From NCBI RefSeq assembly GCF_000972845.2, contig NC_040032.1, positions 21,128,248 through 21,192,247 of the forward strand: a stretch of DNA of 64,000 nucleotides, written 5' to 3'. This DNA comes from Larimichthys crocea. Taxonomy: Eukaryota; Chordata; Actinopteri; Sciaenidae. Below the pieces are notes generated by a model that saw only the letters and a program-made list of their open reading frames with translations, made no database searches and was not told where the DNA came from. Positions 24,180 to 36,775 of the stretch are shown piece after piece (position 1 is the stretch's first letter; the number at the start of each line of letters is the position of its first letter). The translations under genes were made by a program, and so were the position numbers.

Positions 24180-24830
24180 CTCCATCTGACCGCAGGCCTT
24201 GTGTGACCGACGTCTAATAAAACACATGGCAGTGGCCGGCCAACGCCTCTGTAGAAGCATCCTTATTCTGCTCCATCAACATCCCCACCACCACCACCAT
24301 CATCATCATCAAGGACATCCATCCCTGCACAGTGGTTCAAAGTTGTCTGAAAGTCATGCCCAGAAAGAGATAGCATTTGGGACTAAGAGGGGAGTTAAGA
24401 GGCCGTGATAACAGCATTAAACGCCCCGCCACCAGCACCAACCTGCCTCACCCAGGCGTGCACAACCCTGCAGCCGAGTGCAGAGGCTCTGGGCTGGGGA
24501 AGAAGACCACAGAACCCATGGGAAGGCAGACTGGCAGGGGTTGCCGGTGCGGGCGGTAAACCAGAGAGCTTTTTTCGTGCTGCGAGAAGTGACCGAGATT
24601 AATGCCAGCACCCACGGGTGAGCGAGCCCATAGTGGTTGATGTTCTCGCAGTAATGCCAAGCCTGCTGCGAGCTTCCCGAAGACGAGCTCTGTTGTCCTT
24701 GAAACAAATGATTATTCAGCGGGTTGCTCCACACTGATGAGAGAACGAGACAGACCATCTAATAGAGACTAACAATCATCGCTTGCTCAATTTCAGGCCC
24801 ATAATTCATGCAAATGTGCCAGGGGAATGT
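24180..24830. promoter_or_regulatory. GC-rich unique block, candidate conserved element
   Basis: About 650 bp is markedly richer in GC and CpG than its surroundings. It contains a short CAC/CAT repeat near its start and an octamer ATGCAAAT at 24,808-24,815 preceded by ATAATTC, a POU/homeodomain-type combination. Frames of 60-113 codons on both strands show no domain and reflect composition. A conserved enhancer is plausible but unproven. Confidence 0.3.
24286..24311 (+). repeat. CAC/CAT trinucleotide tract
   Basis: Tandem ACC then ATC units follow CATCC; the tract could encode polyhistidine, but no gene context supports that. Confidence 0.85.
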
Positions 24831-25560
24831 CCCTTTGTCGAATTCTTTCCTTTCGCTCCAGCTTTTGCTGTCTTATAGTTTTTTTTGGCAGACTGACTTT
24901 GTGTTTGACTTTGCTTGCTCTCACTCCCCTCGCTCTTGATTGTGTTTTGATGAATTAGGTCTTGTTATATAATTTCACTTTTTATTTATTTGTCTCTTTG
25001 TGTGCCAGCTTGCTTGTTCATTTGTACAGGGGTGTGCAAGCTGAATTGACAAGCAGCTCTAAGTGGAATTCCTGATAGAAATTAGTGAGAAAGTGGACAG
25101 AGAGCTCTGCTGATGGAGAGAGAAGTAGATTAAGTGGTTGTGGGGAGGGGAGAGGAAAATAAAGAGACGGTCTGGGAAATTGGGAAGAGAATGAATGAAA
25201 AAAAAAAGAGGAGGAGGGAGTGCGGTTCTAGCAGCAAATGAGTGGATACACTGTGAAGGAAAGAAAAATCCTTCTTGGCTTGCTCATTTTCTTGCCAATT
25301 ACAGTGAAAGTTCCTCCTGTCAAAATCCTCATGCAAAATAGAGCTGATAGAGCTGTGAAATAAAATAAAAAAATAAAATGAATATCGGTCTGTGTGACAC
25401 CAGAGTGCAGAACATAGCGAGGGACTAATTCATACTGCAGGTCTACTCTGGGAAATTTAAACTCTTTTAAAAGTTTCCAATAAACCAACACAGTTGTCCA
25501 GCCCACCCTGAAGTTACCTCTCACAGCAGAGTCTGTTCACGCATACTGAAGTGACACGGC

Positions 25561-25812
25561 CAAGCAGAGAGCGAGAGAGGAATTGAGAGTTGAGAGGAAC
25601 AGAAGATGGAGCATGAAGAGAAAATGATTAAGTAGTGGATGCAAGAGAGAGTGGGGAGAAAGAAGAGGAGGAGCTGAGTAAAAAGAGGTGAAGTAGAACA
25701 GCGTCTTAGATGATAAGAAGGAGTGGAGGGGGGAAAAAAAAAGGAGGAGAGAGGCAAGCTGGAGGAGGAAAATGAAGGAAGAAAGGCAGAGTCTGTGCAG
25801 AAGGAGAGCTGC
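25561..25812 (+). repeat. Polypurine tract
   Basis: About 250 bp is dominated by A and G on the plus strand, with a pure 30-nt purine run at 25,725-25,754. Long purine strands can form triplex structures and are common in fish introns. The 149-codon minus-strand frame across it (25,521-25,970) encodes a low-complexity Ser/Leu/Phe-rich product and is an artefact of the tract. Confidence 0.8.
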
Positions 25813-27924
25813 CCCCTCCAGACAAAAGTCACATTGTCATGTCTGCAAACACCCAAAGTCAGAAGATTACTTTTTCCTGCCTTATGCTGCAGAGGCAGAA
25901 AGTGTTCACTGTCAGTCAGCAGAGCAGATATAATACTCTCTACCTTCTCAGATTTAAATGCATAATCCACGGATTACACCAGTTCAGTAATGAAATATGG
26001 TCAGTTTCAGCTATTTCTACATTACTTTAAGCCTGAAGTCAAATATGATGTTTTTTGGCTGTCAGTTATCAACCTTGAACTCACACAGATGTATTCAGAG
26101 AACGGGATACCAAGTCATCTTATTCGTTCATTTGAAAGTTTGTCACGTTTTGAACATTTGGAAAAAGTTCTTCAGGGTTTATGTTTTTCGGCTCTAATGA
26201 GCATGTTTAAATCTTTTTCATGGTGAGCTGCCAGGTCCCTGCACACACACAAATGACTCAAACTGTGATAATGCAAGAGAGTTTTTCATTTTGTGGTAAT
26301 AATGTCTACACATACAACATGACCTGAGATTTTGTCTGTGGTGACTACATCAAATCCTGGCGACTTGTGAACTCTTTACTTATTACCAGAAACGCTAAAA
26401 AACTTTAGTTCTGTTAACTTTGGAAAAGCAGTCACCACTTATTTTTTTCTGTTTTATTTTAATATGAGGGCTTATGGAGATTGACTTACTTTTGGAGCCA
26501 GCCTCAAGTTGCCATTTGAGGAAGTGCAGTTTTTGGCACTTCCATATTGGCTTCACTTCATTAACATGGAAGCTGTCACTTCATGTATCCCTGTGGCCCA
26601 TATGTGCTGTATTTCTTTACACAGGTGTGAATACAAATACAAACTGAAGAGCACACTGAGAAAATTTCAAGAGTCCTCCACGACACTTAAAGATACAGAA
26701 CCAATCTGAGTCTTATGCTCGTATAATGTTGTACAGCCAGACTTCCATCTCATCTCAGGTTCAAGCAGACTTGGAAAAAAAGTACAAATATGGAAGTCCT
26801 CAGGCAGGTCTGTCTGAATATCTCCAGACAGCTGTGAACTGTGTTGCAGATATAAGAGTTAGGTTTCAAAGTATAAAAACTTGAAACCACTGTGTAACTT
26901 TTAAGAGAATAAAAAAACTGTTTGTAGCTGTAATCCAGGAGAGATGGAGAATGAATGCATTAACAAGGACCTGTACAATGGCTTCCACTGCATAACCTTG
27001 TTCCTGCAGTGATGTAGTGATTTCTATCCCCTCAAAGGCAGTGGTGTAAGCCTGTGGATTTGTTAGGGTCCCAACCAAGTCTTAGCTGCTGGTCTTATAG
27101 GATTCCAGTGTACCGCTGTGGTCCTGCAAGGCAGCACGCCATTACAAGCAGCCAGGTGCAATAATCCACTTTCAATGTGAGCCCATTGTGATAAAGCACA
27201 TAAAAGCCCCTTTACAACGTGTCACCAAGGCAAAGCCTCTCTCGCTTCCATTTACACTCCCAGCAGAAAATGGCACAGGGTCTGTGGATGTCGGCAAAAT
27301 TACTCAGCGTTAAATCAGCATATTGTAACACCAAAGCACCTGGATACCAGAACATTCTTTGCCATACAACAACATGGTCAGGAGACTAGAGCGGACTTGC
27401 TTAAGCTTGTACACGGTATCGGTCTCTGTTGTACAGTTATGAATATCACTGTCAGCCAAAGCAGGATTTGGATTTCACAAAGTTATTTCTTTTTATTTTT
27501 ATTTCTTTAAGTCCATCAATGTGCGAGGTTAACACATTTTTAAAGATGTACCAGTTTTTTGTTCGTTTTTAAACACTCATATTATAAAAAAATCAGCTCT
27601 TGAGAAACTGTATAGATGCACGGCTGTTCAGTTGCTGTCCATGGTGCTGAAACTTTGAAAATACACTAGCACAGTCTCTAGTATAAGACACTGTTGCCCA
27701 TTAAGTTTGGATAACATTTTTGCCTCTTCTCATGAAATAACATGTGACAATGTGATTTATTTTTGAGTGTATCCTGCAAACGTTATTGATAAATCTCTTC
27801 CAAACATATCACAGTGACAATTAAATAGGAATACAAAGAGGAATGTGTCTGAAAACAAAACTATTCCAACATTATGAACACACAGAAGTAATATAATAAT
27901 ATATGGCATTTAATAGCTGGTTAC
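25813..27924. other. Unique DNA, no gene seen
   Basis: Short frames only (up to about 80 codons). The 27,090-27,320 interval is more complex and balanced in composition than its flanks, with no repeat hallmark, and could be a conserved non-coding element. Confidence 0.5.
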
Positions 27925-28113
27925 TCTAAACTGTCCTTAGGTGTGAATGTCAGCGTGAATGGTCTAATTTCTATGTGTTGGCCTTGTGATGAACTGGCAA
28001 CTTGTCCAGGGTGTACCCTGCTTATCACCAACTGTCGGCTGGGATTGACTCCAGCCCCCCACAACCCTGATAAGGATGAGTAGACATGGAAAATGGATGG
28101 ATGGATGGATGGG
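27925..28113 (+). mobile_element. Teleost interspersed repeat with (GGAT)n tail
   Basis: GTGTGAATGTCAGCGTGAAT, then GTGATGAACTGGCAACTTGT, CCAGGGTGTACCCTGCTTAT, GGCTGGGATTGACTCCAGCC and a GATAAGGATGAG to ATGGATGGATGG end follow the order of a very common teleost repeat. Its 3' half aligns with the reverse complement of 58,571-58,640, which confirms the family inside this window. The class (SINE or LINE-derived) is uncertain and nothing is coding. Confidence 0.8.
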
Positions 28114-30636
28114 TGGAATAAATGCATATATGGCAAGAAAAAAAACACTAAATGAAAAGGTGTGTCCAAACTTCACAATCCAGTGTGATCAAATGCAGCA
28201 GCCCTGCTATAAATTCTGCATTTTACAAAGAAAAGGTTGAGGTTTGATTGTCAGAGAGGGATTAACTTCACTACATGTTAGTTCTTAAGTTGTAGTTTGC
28301 AATGATGATGAACTTGACTGGATTTTATAGGTGTTTCTAATATTTTGAGCACCTTGTTTCCATACATGAGAGGGGCAAAATATTAGACGTATATTTTAAT
28401 GTATTGAACTCCAGTTCAACACAAACCCACAACGGCCTCAGTAATATACATGTAAAGGAGAGTTATTACCTTTCTGACAGTGCCAACAAAAAATTGAAAA
28501 ATGATAACCTTCGTAAAAATAGAATTTATGGCAGGGCTGTTGTATTGGATCACATTAGATTGTGAAGGTGTATCTAATGAAATGTTAAAGGATGTATGTA
28601 AGGAACGACTAAACAGAATCATTTCATATCAGTATATTGCCATTATAGTTAATAAGATAAAGATTGGTATTGATGTTAATTATTGTACATTATAAAAGTA
28701 GTATGCTTGCTGTATAAGAGAGTAGTCAGACTCACACTTTGAAAATGACATTTTTAAGTCCTTGTTGCTATGGGGATCATGCTGGAATATGGCAGATTAC
28801 TGTATCTTTAACCCGGCTGCTTACTGTACAAAGAAAAACAAGCAAGCAGCGGTTAGCTTTTCTTATATGGGAGAACAAAGGACTACACTATGAATGAGGT
28901 TTTTTTTTTTTTTTTTTCCCCCATATGCCAGAACATCGCAAGCAGTCGCACAGCAACTGTGGACAACAAGAGCAATCTATCATGAATGATAAAATGAAGT
29001 TAATACAAACAGAAATAAAATAAAAATACTGTGGCTCTGCTGTTGCTCTTAAATGCTGTTAATGAGCACTGCATAAAGGCTCCTAATACTCATACAAAGG
29101 AAACATTTACATCAAACTAAAATGGAACCACATGAGCTGAGAAGCTCAACTTGGCTAAAATAAACTTACTACAATGACATACTAATAGATTTTTCTTCGG
29201 TTTACAGATCAGAAGATAGACAGGTCACTCATGTTTGCCTCAGCTCATTTGACCTACTTAAAGCTGTTGACAGTTGCTAGCACAGGTATCAATGTTGTAT
29301 TATGTTTGTGTCAGTTTTATGCGTACTGGACATGAATGTTGGAGCACAATGTTGATTGGAGCGCAGCTTCAACATAAATACTGCCTCTACTTTAATGAAC
29401 AACACAATGAAATAGACACCAGCACTTCATAGTACATAATAACTCTATAACATATGTCCTAGTCTTTACAGTATGCCGTTTTTCCAGTTAAAGACAAAAA
29501 TCAACATTATTAAACATTTCATACAAACGAGAAATGATACAAGATGACTGTCAACACGGCAGTCAAACTGCAAGTTTAAAATGCTTCTGGTAATTAAATT
29601 AAACAAAGCAATAAAACTGTAAAATTCCTTGTAATGTTCTTCTCCTTTGCAAAGATCTACCTGTAGCCCAGAAATTATATATTTTTTTCTTTTGCAGCTG
29701 TTTAATTATGAGCTGTAGCTCATTAATTTCCTTTCCTTGTTAGTATGCTACACAGTTTCTGAATATAGTACATTTATAACTTTTCAAAGTTGCTTTTAAT
29801 TATTGTGTTTTATGGAACAGGGACACAATGCAACAGTGACTCTTCAATGGGGACCACATACTACACTAGTAGGGATGAAAACAAAGTAATCCTCTATCCC
29901 CTGTCTACCACATCAAACATGCCATCTCTCCGAAACCAAATATAAATATGCAACTGTCTTAAATCCTGCCGTTTCTACACAAAATACCATACACCGATAC
30001 CATATTACGGATGGATGTCATTTCAGTGTCCTTTGCATGCAAGTGAATGATTTTAACATGTTATACTGAAGAGTGTCTCAAATAATAATTACAGGTAATA
30101 GAAGTTATAGTTAATGATTCATGATACATTAAAATATGTTGCATTACAATAATGTGTATGTTTGATTTGTTAAATTATACGTTGTGGGTGAACAAAAGTA
30201 CAATTCAAGCTTCAACAGTAACACAACAACAAACTACGGATTCCAGCATTAGTTCCAGAAACCATCTGAACATCGTAAACTTGATGTTGTTTGAAAGTCT
30301 CTGGAAGTGTGGCTTGAAATAGTAAAAATGCAGATATGATATCAAAGCTCAGCATCTGAATTAGCATCCACAAAAACCTAAGCAAAAATAAACATTCAGA
30401 ACTATTAGACAATCTAGTTTAAAAAACAGCTCATTTGCTGTTTATTCATGCTCATTTCTCCAGACTATGTTGCCATGGCAGATCACATTCCCTCAGGAGT
30501 GCAGGCACGACTATAGACACAATGTACTGCTGTAAACTGGGGAGCAGCTAAATGTATTTTAGCCAACTAAAACAATCATTATCAGTCCAAGTGTATGCTT
30601 TATTTAGAATTTTTTCACCACTTTACTTCCCTCCAG
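28114..30636. other. Unique AT-rich DNA, no gene seen
   Basis: No recognised repeat or coding frame. A T18 run at 28,900-28,917 is followed by five C. Confidence 0.55.
28900..28917 (+). repeat. T18 homopolymer
   Basis: Eighteen T followed by CCCCC. It may be the poly(A) of an old minus-strand retrocopy, but no body is recognisable beside it. Confidence 0.9.
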
Positions 30637-30801
30637 ACAGGACATTCCTACAGGGAACTGATTTTAATGCTACCAGACCAGACTCCTTTAACAAAAACAG
30701 TAATTTTCCCAGAACATGTTTACATCTTACTTCGTGATCATGGATTTATATCGACCAAACCAGAGTTGGTGATGTTGGAACAGCAAGAAGACTCACATTT
30801 G
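30637..30801 (+). other. Candidate 165-nt exon (unproven)
   Basis: A pyrimidine-rich tract ending CTTCCCTCCAG supplies an acceptor, and CACATTTG|GTGAGT a near-consensus donor. The 165 nt between are open in one frame for exactly 55 codons, so the exon would keep frame. The product includes HGFISTKPELVMLEQQEDSH. The pattern KPELV..LEQQE faintly recalls the end of a KRAB A-box, but the rest does not fit and such domains are rare in teleosts. No neighbouring exon was identified. It could be a real alternative exon, a decayed transposon or chance. Confidence 0.2.
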
Positions 30802-33800
30802 GTGAGTTTTATTTTGTTTCTGGTGGGTTTGTATGTGGTGTGTTTTATGATGTGTTAACAAGGCGTTTAATCTTAGTTTGGTAAAAGAGAAAAACTTAAA
30901 TTGAATGGTTGTATTTTTCTGTTTAATAAGGAAAACAGGTCTAAGAGAATATGGCTATTATGAGTTTATTTATTACACTAAATGTAGCTTGTTGGAGATC
31001 TGATGTGGATTTTTTTTAAGATTGGTTCACAGAATTAATTCTGTAATAAATATCAGCGCATAACCAAGTCCAATTCAAACCCAGTATCAGGAAATAATTA
31101 CCAAAATTTAGACTTAAACTAGTTAGAAAGCTTTTGTATATTTGTGTTTCCAATGGCTTTAAGAGGATGGACGGTTAGCAGACCAGATGCTCCGATTGTC
31201 TGGCTGAGAAATCCAAAATCATTCAGATTCATGGGCGTTATGTTACAACTCAAAAACCTTAAAGATCACATAACAATTACAATGTCTCTGCTAACATGCA
31301 TCAAGATTAATGCATCTGTAATAAATGCTGAAGAATGCTTCTGGCTGTTTACAAATGTTTTCCATCCTTCTTTTGACTCCGAGTGAGCCATTTGTCACAA
31401 ACCAATATGCTGAGGATTACTGAACAAGCACGCTGCTCATTTCAGGTAGGAAAAAAAACAAACTAAAAAAAAACAGCAGCATATATTTGTGTGGTGCATG
31501 TGTGTGTAATAAATTTGAGGGAGATTGCATTGTCACAAACTGTATTGGATTCAAATACGCTTAGCACTATTAACATTAATATCCATCAGGTACTAAATAT
31601 ATTTTCCTCCCCATGATACAGACCTATGGGGATTAAATTATTCATTATGCCTATTTGCAGACCGGAAGAGAAATGCTTCACTACAGAGGAAAAAAAATGG
31701 AGGGAAAGAATAGAAACCTAAAGTAGGGAAAAAAAAAAAACATTGCTTATTTGTTTCCAACATGACAAATATGCAGCCTAACAAATGACTGATGAACTCA
31801 AACCACATATTTTTCCTCTGCCAGCATAAGCACTAAATTTAGTAATGAGGCAAAAGTCATGTGATGTCTCAAAGTATTGATTCATGCCTAGAGGGTACAA
31901 GAAGTTGCTGCAAAAAAAAAAAAAAAATCTTAGACTTGAAACATGCATTACCTGTTTATGTGACAGGGTTTAAGTTCACGTTTATTAGGAAGTACCACCA
32001 TGGTTCAAAGAAAAGTATGTTGACTGTTGGTCCAGGACAGGACATGAACTGAGAATCATCCACCATGGGCTAATCTTGAAAAAAAAAAAAAAAAAGCCTT
32101 TGGTGCCTAATCTGGGACCAGAGACCAGACACAAATACCGGAGTCACATTTATCGATTTTTCCATATTTAACATGTTTAGATATTATCACACATTTTTCC
32201 TTTTCATTATGGTGCTGTACTGTGTGTATAACTGTTGAAATACATGGGGCATGGAGTGTCACATTGGTGGGACGGAGTGAGATTTGCAGTTTTTCTTGAT
32301 TAGCAGGGAAGCTGCAGCTGCCATGTGGCTCAGTGGCATTCAAGGACTGATGGATTTTATAACAGTATACGCATAAATTCACACCAGGAGTGAATTATTC
32401 TATCTTTCCTGAGAATAAATGTAAAATGTTAGTAAAATTAAAAGTATTTCAGATCCTGTTAGTGTACTTGTTATTTTGTTATTCACCAGAATGCATGAAA
32501 CAAAGTCTCTGAAACAAACTGACCCATCACTTTGGTTCCAAAAAGGCCAAACATGGACACATCACATTTTTTCATCCAACACACATGCACTGATTTTTTT
32601 TTCTCTTGGAAGTCAAAAAAAGGCACATACTGAACACCAATACAGAGAAAACACTAGATGATGGTACACAGTGTTTACAGTGGAGTTGCTTGGCCAAAGG
32701 CCCCTTGTTATTAAGCTAATGGACTCCAGTCACGTTATAATACATACAACTTAATTGTAATGAGGACGATGAAACATAAGACAAACTATAGGAATCCTTC
32801 AACATCACACTGAAGAATTTTATGATCTCCCAACTGTCAACATTAACTGTCCCAGATGGAAACAGATGGGGTCCAGCTTGGTCAAGTTAAGTGGAATTCC
32901 TTTAATATTGTAATTCCTTTATATAAAAGCAGATTTAAAGGTTGACAAAGCAGCAGGCCCTCAGATTTATCCCAACAGATGGGTTTTAAATCAGGATTCA
33001 ATACAACTTGCACTGATAGTCTGATACATCATACACTGATAGTCATACATCATGAGTTTTAACCACGATCATTTGACAGCAGGGTTTAAGTTCAGATGAG
33101 TGAATCATTATTAAGCAATTACAGCGAATTCCATCGCTAGATTATATGTGCTCCTTGATATCCAAGCATAACAGGGATCTTTTTTCTGCTAACTCATGAC
33201 CTCTCCTTTAATGATTTTGTGGTGAAAAGAATTTGGATGACGGGCTTATCTTCGGTAGACTGCGACCATATCTTTAGAGCAAGAAAGCAAGAAAAAGATG
33301 CACACTCAAGATATTTTATACTATTTTTGTATATTCTAGATTCAAGGAAAAAATATTTTTATTGTCAACCTTCTTTGAAAAACATCAGATCTGCATCGGG
33401 TAATGGGTAAAGCGGCTGTAAGAATGTGATGCACCATTTGTCATTAATCAGATAGGTAAAAACTGTAGAGATAATGGCATGACTACACCACTTTCCAATC
33501 CCCTGGTCAGTGTGAATGACAAAACATGAACACAGACGCACAGCAAACACAAATTCAGACCCTGCAAAGATTGATTTGTGGCTCACTAAATGGTCCGCTC
33601 ATTGTGAGGCAGTGTTTTCTAAGCTCTCTGGCTCACTCAGAGACATATAATCACTGTTATAATGGCAATCTATTGTACTTGATATTTAATATATAATGGT
33701 TTAATAAATTTTATGCTCAAACACATGCAATTCAGAGGTAGACAATTAATGGAAAAGTCAGAAACGTTGATATAAAAGAAACAGTTATGTTTAGAAATGA

Positions 33801-34150
33801 AGAACTGACCCAAATACCAAAACTTTAATGTCTCATTATTCATCGGTTTCATTATTGTTGACATTCTATGGATTAAAATAACCTTGACTGAGCAATCATA
33901 CTGGTTATTCATACTGCAGATCTCAAATATGGTGACTTATGGATATAAATGTTCTAACTGTCCGTGTTCTTGTTTGCTATGGTTCTGATAAAGACAACAA
34001 ATCAAATCTGTTCTGTGTTATGTGTAATTTAAATTACCATATATCAAATAACTAGTCAAACATAATTCATCCTAATATTTAACTACATCAAAATTATCAT
34101 CAACTTGTCAACAGTTAAGAATAACAATATCAAGTAGTGGAAGGAAAGTA
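30802..34150. other. Mostly unique DNA, no gene seen
   Basis: Contains A-rich runs (31,913-31,927 and 32,079-32,095) and frames of up to about 90 codons with no domain. An 80-codon frame at 31,144-31,386 was not recognised and lacks clear splice sites. A weak LINE-like trace near 32,940 is listed separately. Confidence 0.5.
32935..33030 (+). pseudogene. Possible LINE reverse transcriptase scrap
   Basis: One frame reads VDKAAGPQIYPNRWVLNQ followed by DSIQLAL. This resembles the KAAGPDGIPxRVLK...QLA segment near the start of reverse transcriptase domains in fish LINEs. There is no supporting flanking similarity. The match is short and the call tentative. Confidence 0.3.
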
Positions 34151-34349
34151 TTACTTACACTGAGAAATAAACAAATTGCACAAGGTAAAGCAACTGAGAA
34201 ACACATTAAGATCAAAATGTTTGGAGACAAAGAGGAGGAAGTCCAGCCCTCTGTTTATACTGTGGGAGGTTTTGAAGGTGCACTGAATTGCAGGTGGATC
34301 TCCATGTGGCAAGGAGGAGAAATGCACCTGTAATCCTGCAGTTTGTAAC
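34151..34349 (+). repeat. Unclassified interspersed repeat, copy A
   Basis: It aligns along about 200 bp with 56,619-56,818. Shared blocks include TTACTTACACTGAG versus TTACTCACACTGAG, CTGAGAAACAC, TATACTGTGGGAGGT, GGTGGATCTCCATGTGGC versus the slightly diverged second copy, and CTGCAG.TTGTAA at the end. No pol III boxes, poly(A) or clear terminal inverted repeats are visible, and no frame is shared. I cannot name the family. Confidence 0.75.
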
Positions 34350-36494
34350 AATCACAAGTTGTACTGTATCAGACAGTCAGACCTTTCCCATCAATAGATG
34401 ACACCTCAAAATATGTGTTATTGTGAGTATCTGTTGTACTTTGAGTGGACATTAACAGTATTTACAAGTATTATGAAGCACCATTTGCAGCAATATCAAT
34501 GCACCTCAATTGCCAACAGACACTGAAAATCAGAATGAGATGGCAAACAGCAGTATTCAAACCACTTCATTAAAATACTTCTCCAAAATCTATTCTGTTG
34601 TCCTTTTACTTAGCATCAACCATATCCATGGGGGCTAATGGTATAATATTAGGAATAAAGTCCCATAAACCTTCCACCCAACACACCTGAATTTGGGCTG
34701 GGTTTCCTCCACTTTCTTTTTGAATTTAGATTGGACCACTGCAGCAAAACACGGAGTCTCCATGTAGATTTCCAACGAGATTTTCCTGGTTTTTGTTTGT
34801 ATTCTTAAGGATATTCGGAGATGTGTCACAAAGCAACTTCAACATTGTGTTGTGAATCATTTTACCAGTCTGAGGTTCAAAGTCAATTTTTCTTCCTGAA
34901 TTTGATCATCATTCCCTAGACTCGTCTCTCTGAGAAGAGACCCAACAGCATGTGGCTCTAGCCAAGACCATTGTTGTCAAAGTTTTCTTCGATTAGATCA
35001 TTAGAGTCAGACTAACTGTAGTGCAATTTACAAAATTTGGTGCAGAGATTGAAGGAGCTCTGAAGCTCTGTTTGAAAGGCAAAGAGTTTGATCCCTAGAA
35101 GATCTCTAGGGAGAGTTTTGGTCCTCTCAAACCTCTTAGAACCCCTTTCCCCTATATGTCTATGCCACAACAGACTTAATTCTAAGTGGACTACAGAGAG
35201 TGTGTTGGGACTGTGATCTATGGGATCTGATACAAACAGGTGGCTACCTTCCTTAATCATGTCTAATCACTGTAATTGGTCACAGGTGGAGTCAGGAAAT
35301 GCAGCTATGCTTATTTCTGAGAGTGACAGCCACTTGCATGGATACTGAATGCATGAAATAAAATTAATTTTAACCTCCCAAATGTAGTAGCTGTGTTTTG
35401 GGGATCATAACTTACAGTACATGCAACAAAAGTTTTATTTTGTTGTAATGGACTGTGTTTGGTATGTGGGTTTGAAGAAACCTCAGAATTTTTTCTTTTA
35501 CATAAGGGCAGCAAAAAAAAGAGAAAGAAAAACATTCATGTTTGCAGAATCAGGCAGGCGAAGCACAGCATCTGATTTTTTGGGGGGTGGGGGGAGAGCT
35601 CTGATGTTTCTGCCCAGACATCAGAGTGTAGCCATGGGCTACTGTGCACCTATGGGGTTAAAGCCCACAAGTAGATGTTAGACTTTTAGCTGTCAGAGAT
35701 CAACAGCTGCATGAAAGTGTTCAAAGAATATGCTTTAGCACTTCTCTTAAAGTTTGATCATAGAGTCGGAAAACAAACATCCAATGAGAATGTGATGGAC
35801 TCCAACCCTGTGAAGTACAGTCGAAGGAAGCGCTACATTTTAGAAGTTTACCACAAATCATGTATAATTTAAACCAAAGACATTCAGTACACTGTGATTT
35901 AAAACTACCTGACAGAAGCTGGAACCACCATCAAATGTTTGGCATCTTTGCCCATCAATTAATGACTTCTGCTTAAATAGGTTGCATTGGATAGAGAGTC
36001 AACAAAACTATAAATTATGAGTAATCAGATTGTGGTTTTTAATCTATATAAACAGATATGTTTGCAGAATATGTAGACAAGGGAGCAAACTTCTGTTTTT
36101 CTGTTTGTATTAGTATTGACCAATCACGTTTGAGTGGGCTTTGCTTGTGGAAAGCAATGCATTGGTTAAAATACAATCTTGGAACCAAGCTTGGAAACAG
36201 CTGTTGTGTGATGACAATTGAGATGTGTATTTTTATTTATTTTTTAAGGAATCTGTATTCATATGCAGATATCTTTCTAAAGAGTTTAAGCAAAATATAT
36301 CTTTCTTGTCATTCTCAAAAGTTGCTAACTGTACTGCAGAGGACGTCTGACCCAGATACTGTATCTGTTCATCGTTCCTAAAACATTGGCTGACCCAGGT
36401 CCAAGATTTGTTTTGATTCATACAAACATGCCTACATAATAAGTTACCAGATACCGAGGGCATTGCTTACATATTTATAATAGTCCATAGGGTC
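34350..36494. other. Unique DNA, no gene seen
   Basis: No convincing frame. A small perfect inverted repeat at 35,092-35,112 is listed separately. Frames of 70-107 codons near 35,400 and 36,060 have no recognisable domain. Confidence 0.5.
35092..35112. other. Perfect 8-bp inverted repeat
   Basis: TCCCTAGA-AGATC-TCTAGGGA forms an 8-bp stem with a 5-nt loop. No terminator or RNA gene context is visible in this eukaryotic sequence. Confidence 0.7.
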
Positions 36495-36775
36495 TTGTCT
36501 TAGGAAACCGGAGGGGGGCCAGTTCAAGTCCAGCGTGGACCAAAGTCTGGAGGGTTGGCTGGTCACTGGAAAGGTGCCAGTTAATCTACTGAACAATGCT
36601 GAGGTTTCCCTTGAGCAAGGTACTAAACCCTGCCCGTCACTCCACCATCTCTCCACATTTGCATGTTTAAGAGCCCTTTGTGTGTGCGTGGTTGCATTCC
36701 GGGCCTATACATGCAAAAACTTTAGCGAAAAAAAATGTTTCAATAAAGATCAATAAAGTATCTATCCTATTCTAT
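36495..36775 (+). mobile_element. tRNA-derived SINE, second family
   Basis: A head remnant GGAAACCGG and box B-like AGTTCAAGTCC lead into GAAAGGTGCCAGTTAATCTA, then the core TTTCCCTTGAGCAAGGTACT (related to the core of the 14.2-kb SINE), then TTGCATG, GTGTGTGCGTG, ATTCCGGGCCTAT and the 3' end CAATAAAGTATCTATC. This is the order of a widespread teleost SINE. Box A is not clear, so the 5' end is probably decayed. A minus-strand relative is at 52,887-53,100. Confidence 0.8.

Noticed and set aside
25521..25970. 149-codon minus-strand frame
   Set aside because: It is the complement of the polypurine tract and encodes a low-complexity Ser/Leu/Phe-rich product.
32079..32095. A17 run as a possible retrocopy tail
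   Set aside because: The sequence before it shows no open frame, SINE head or LINE tail.
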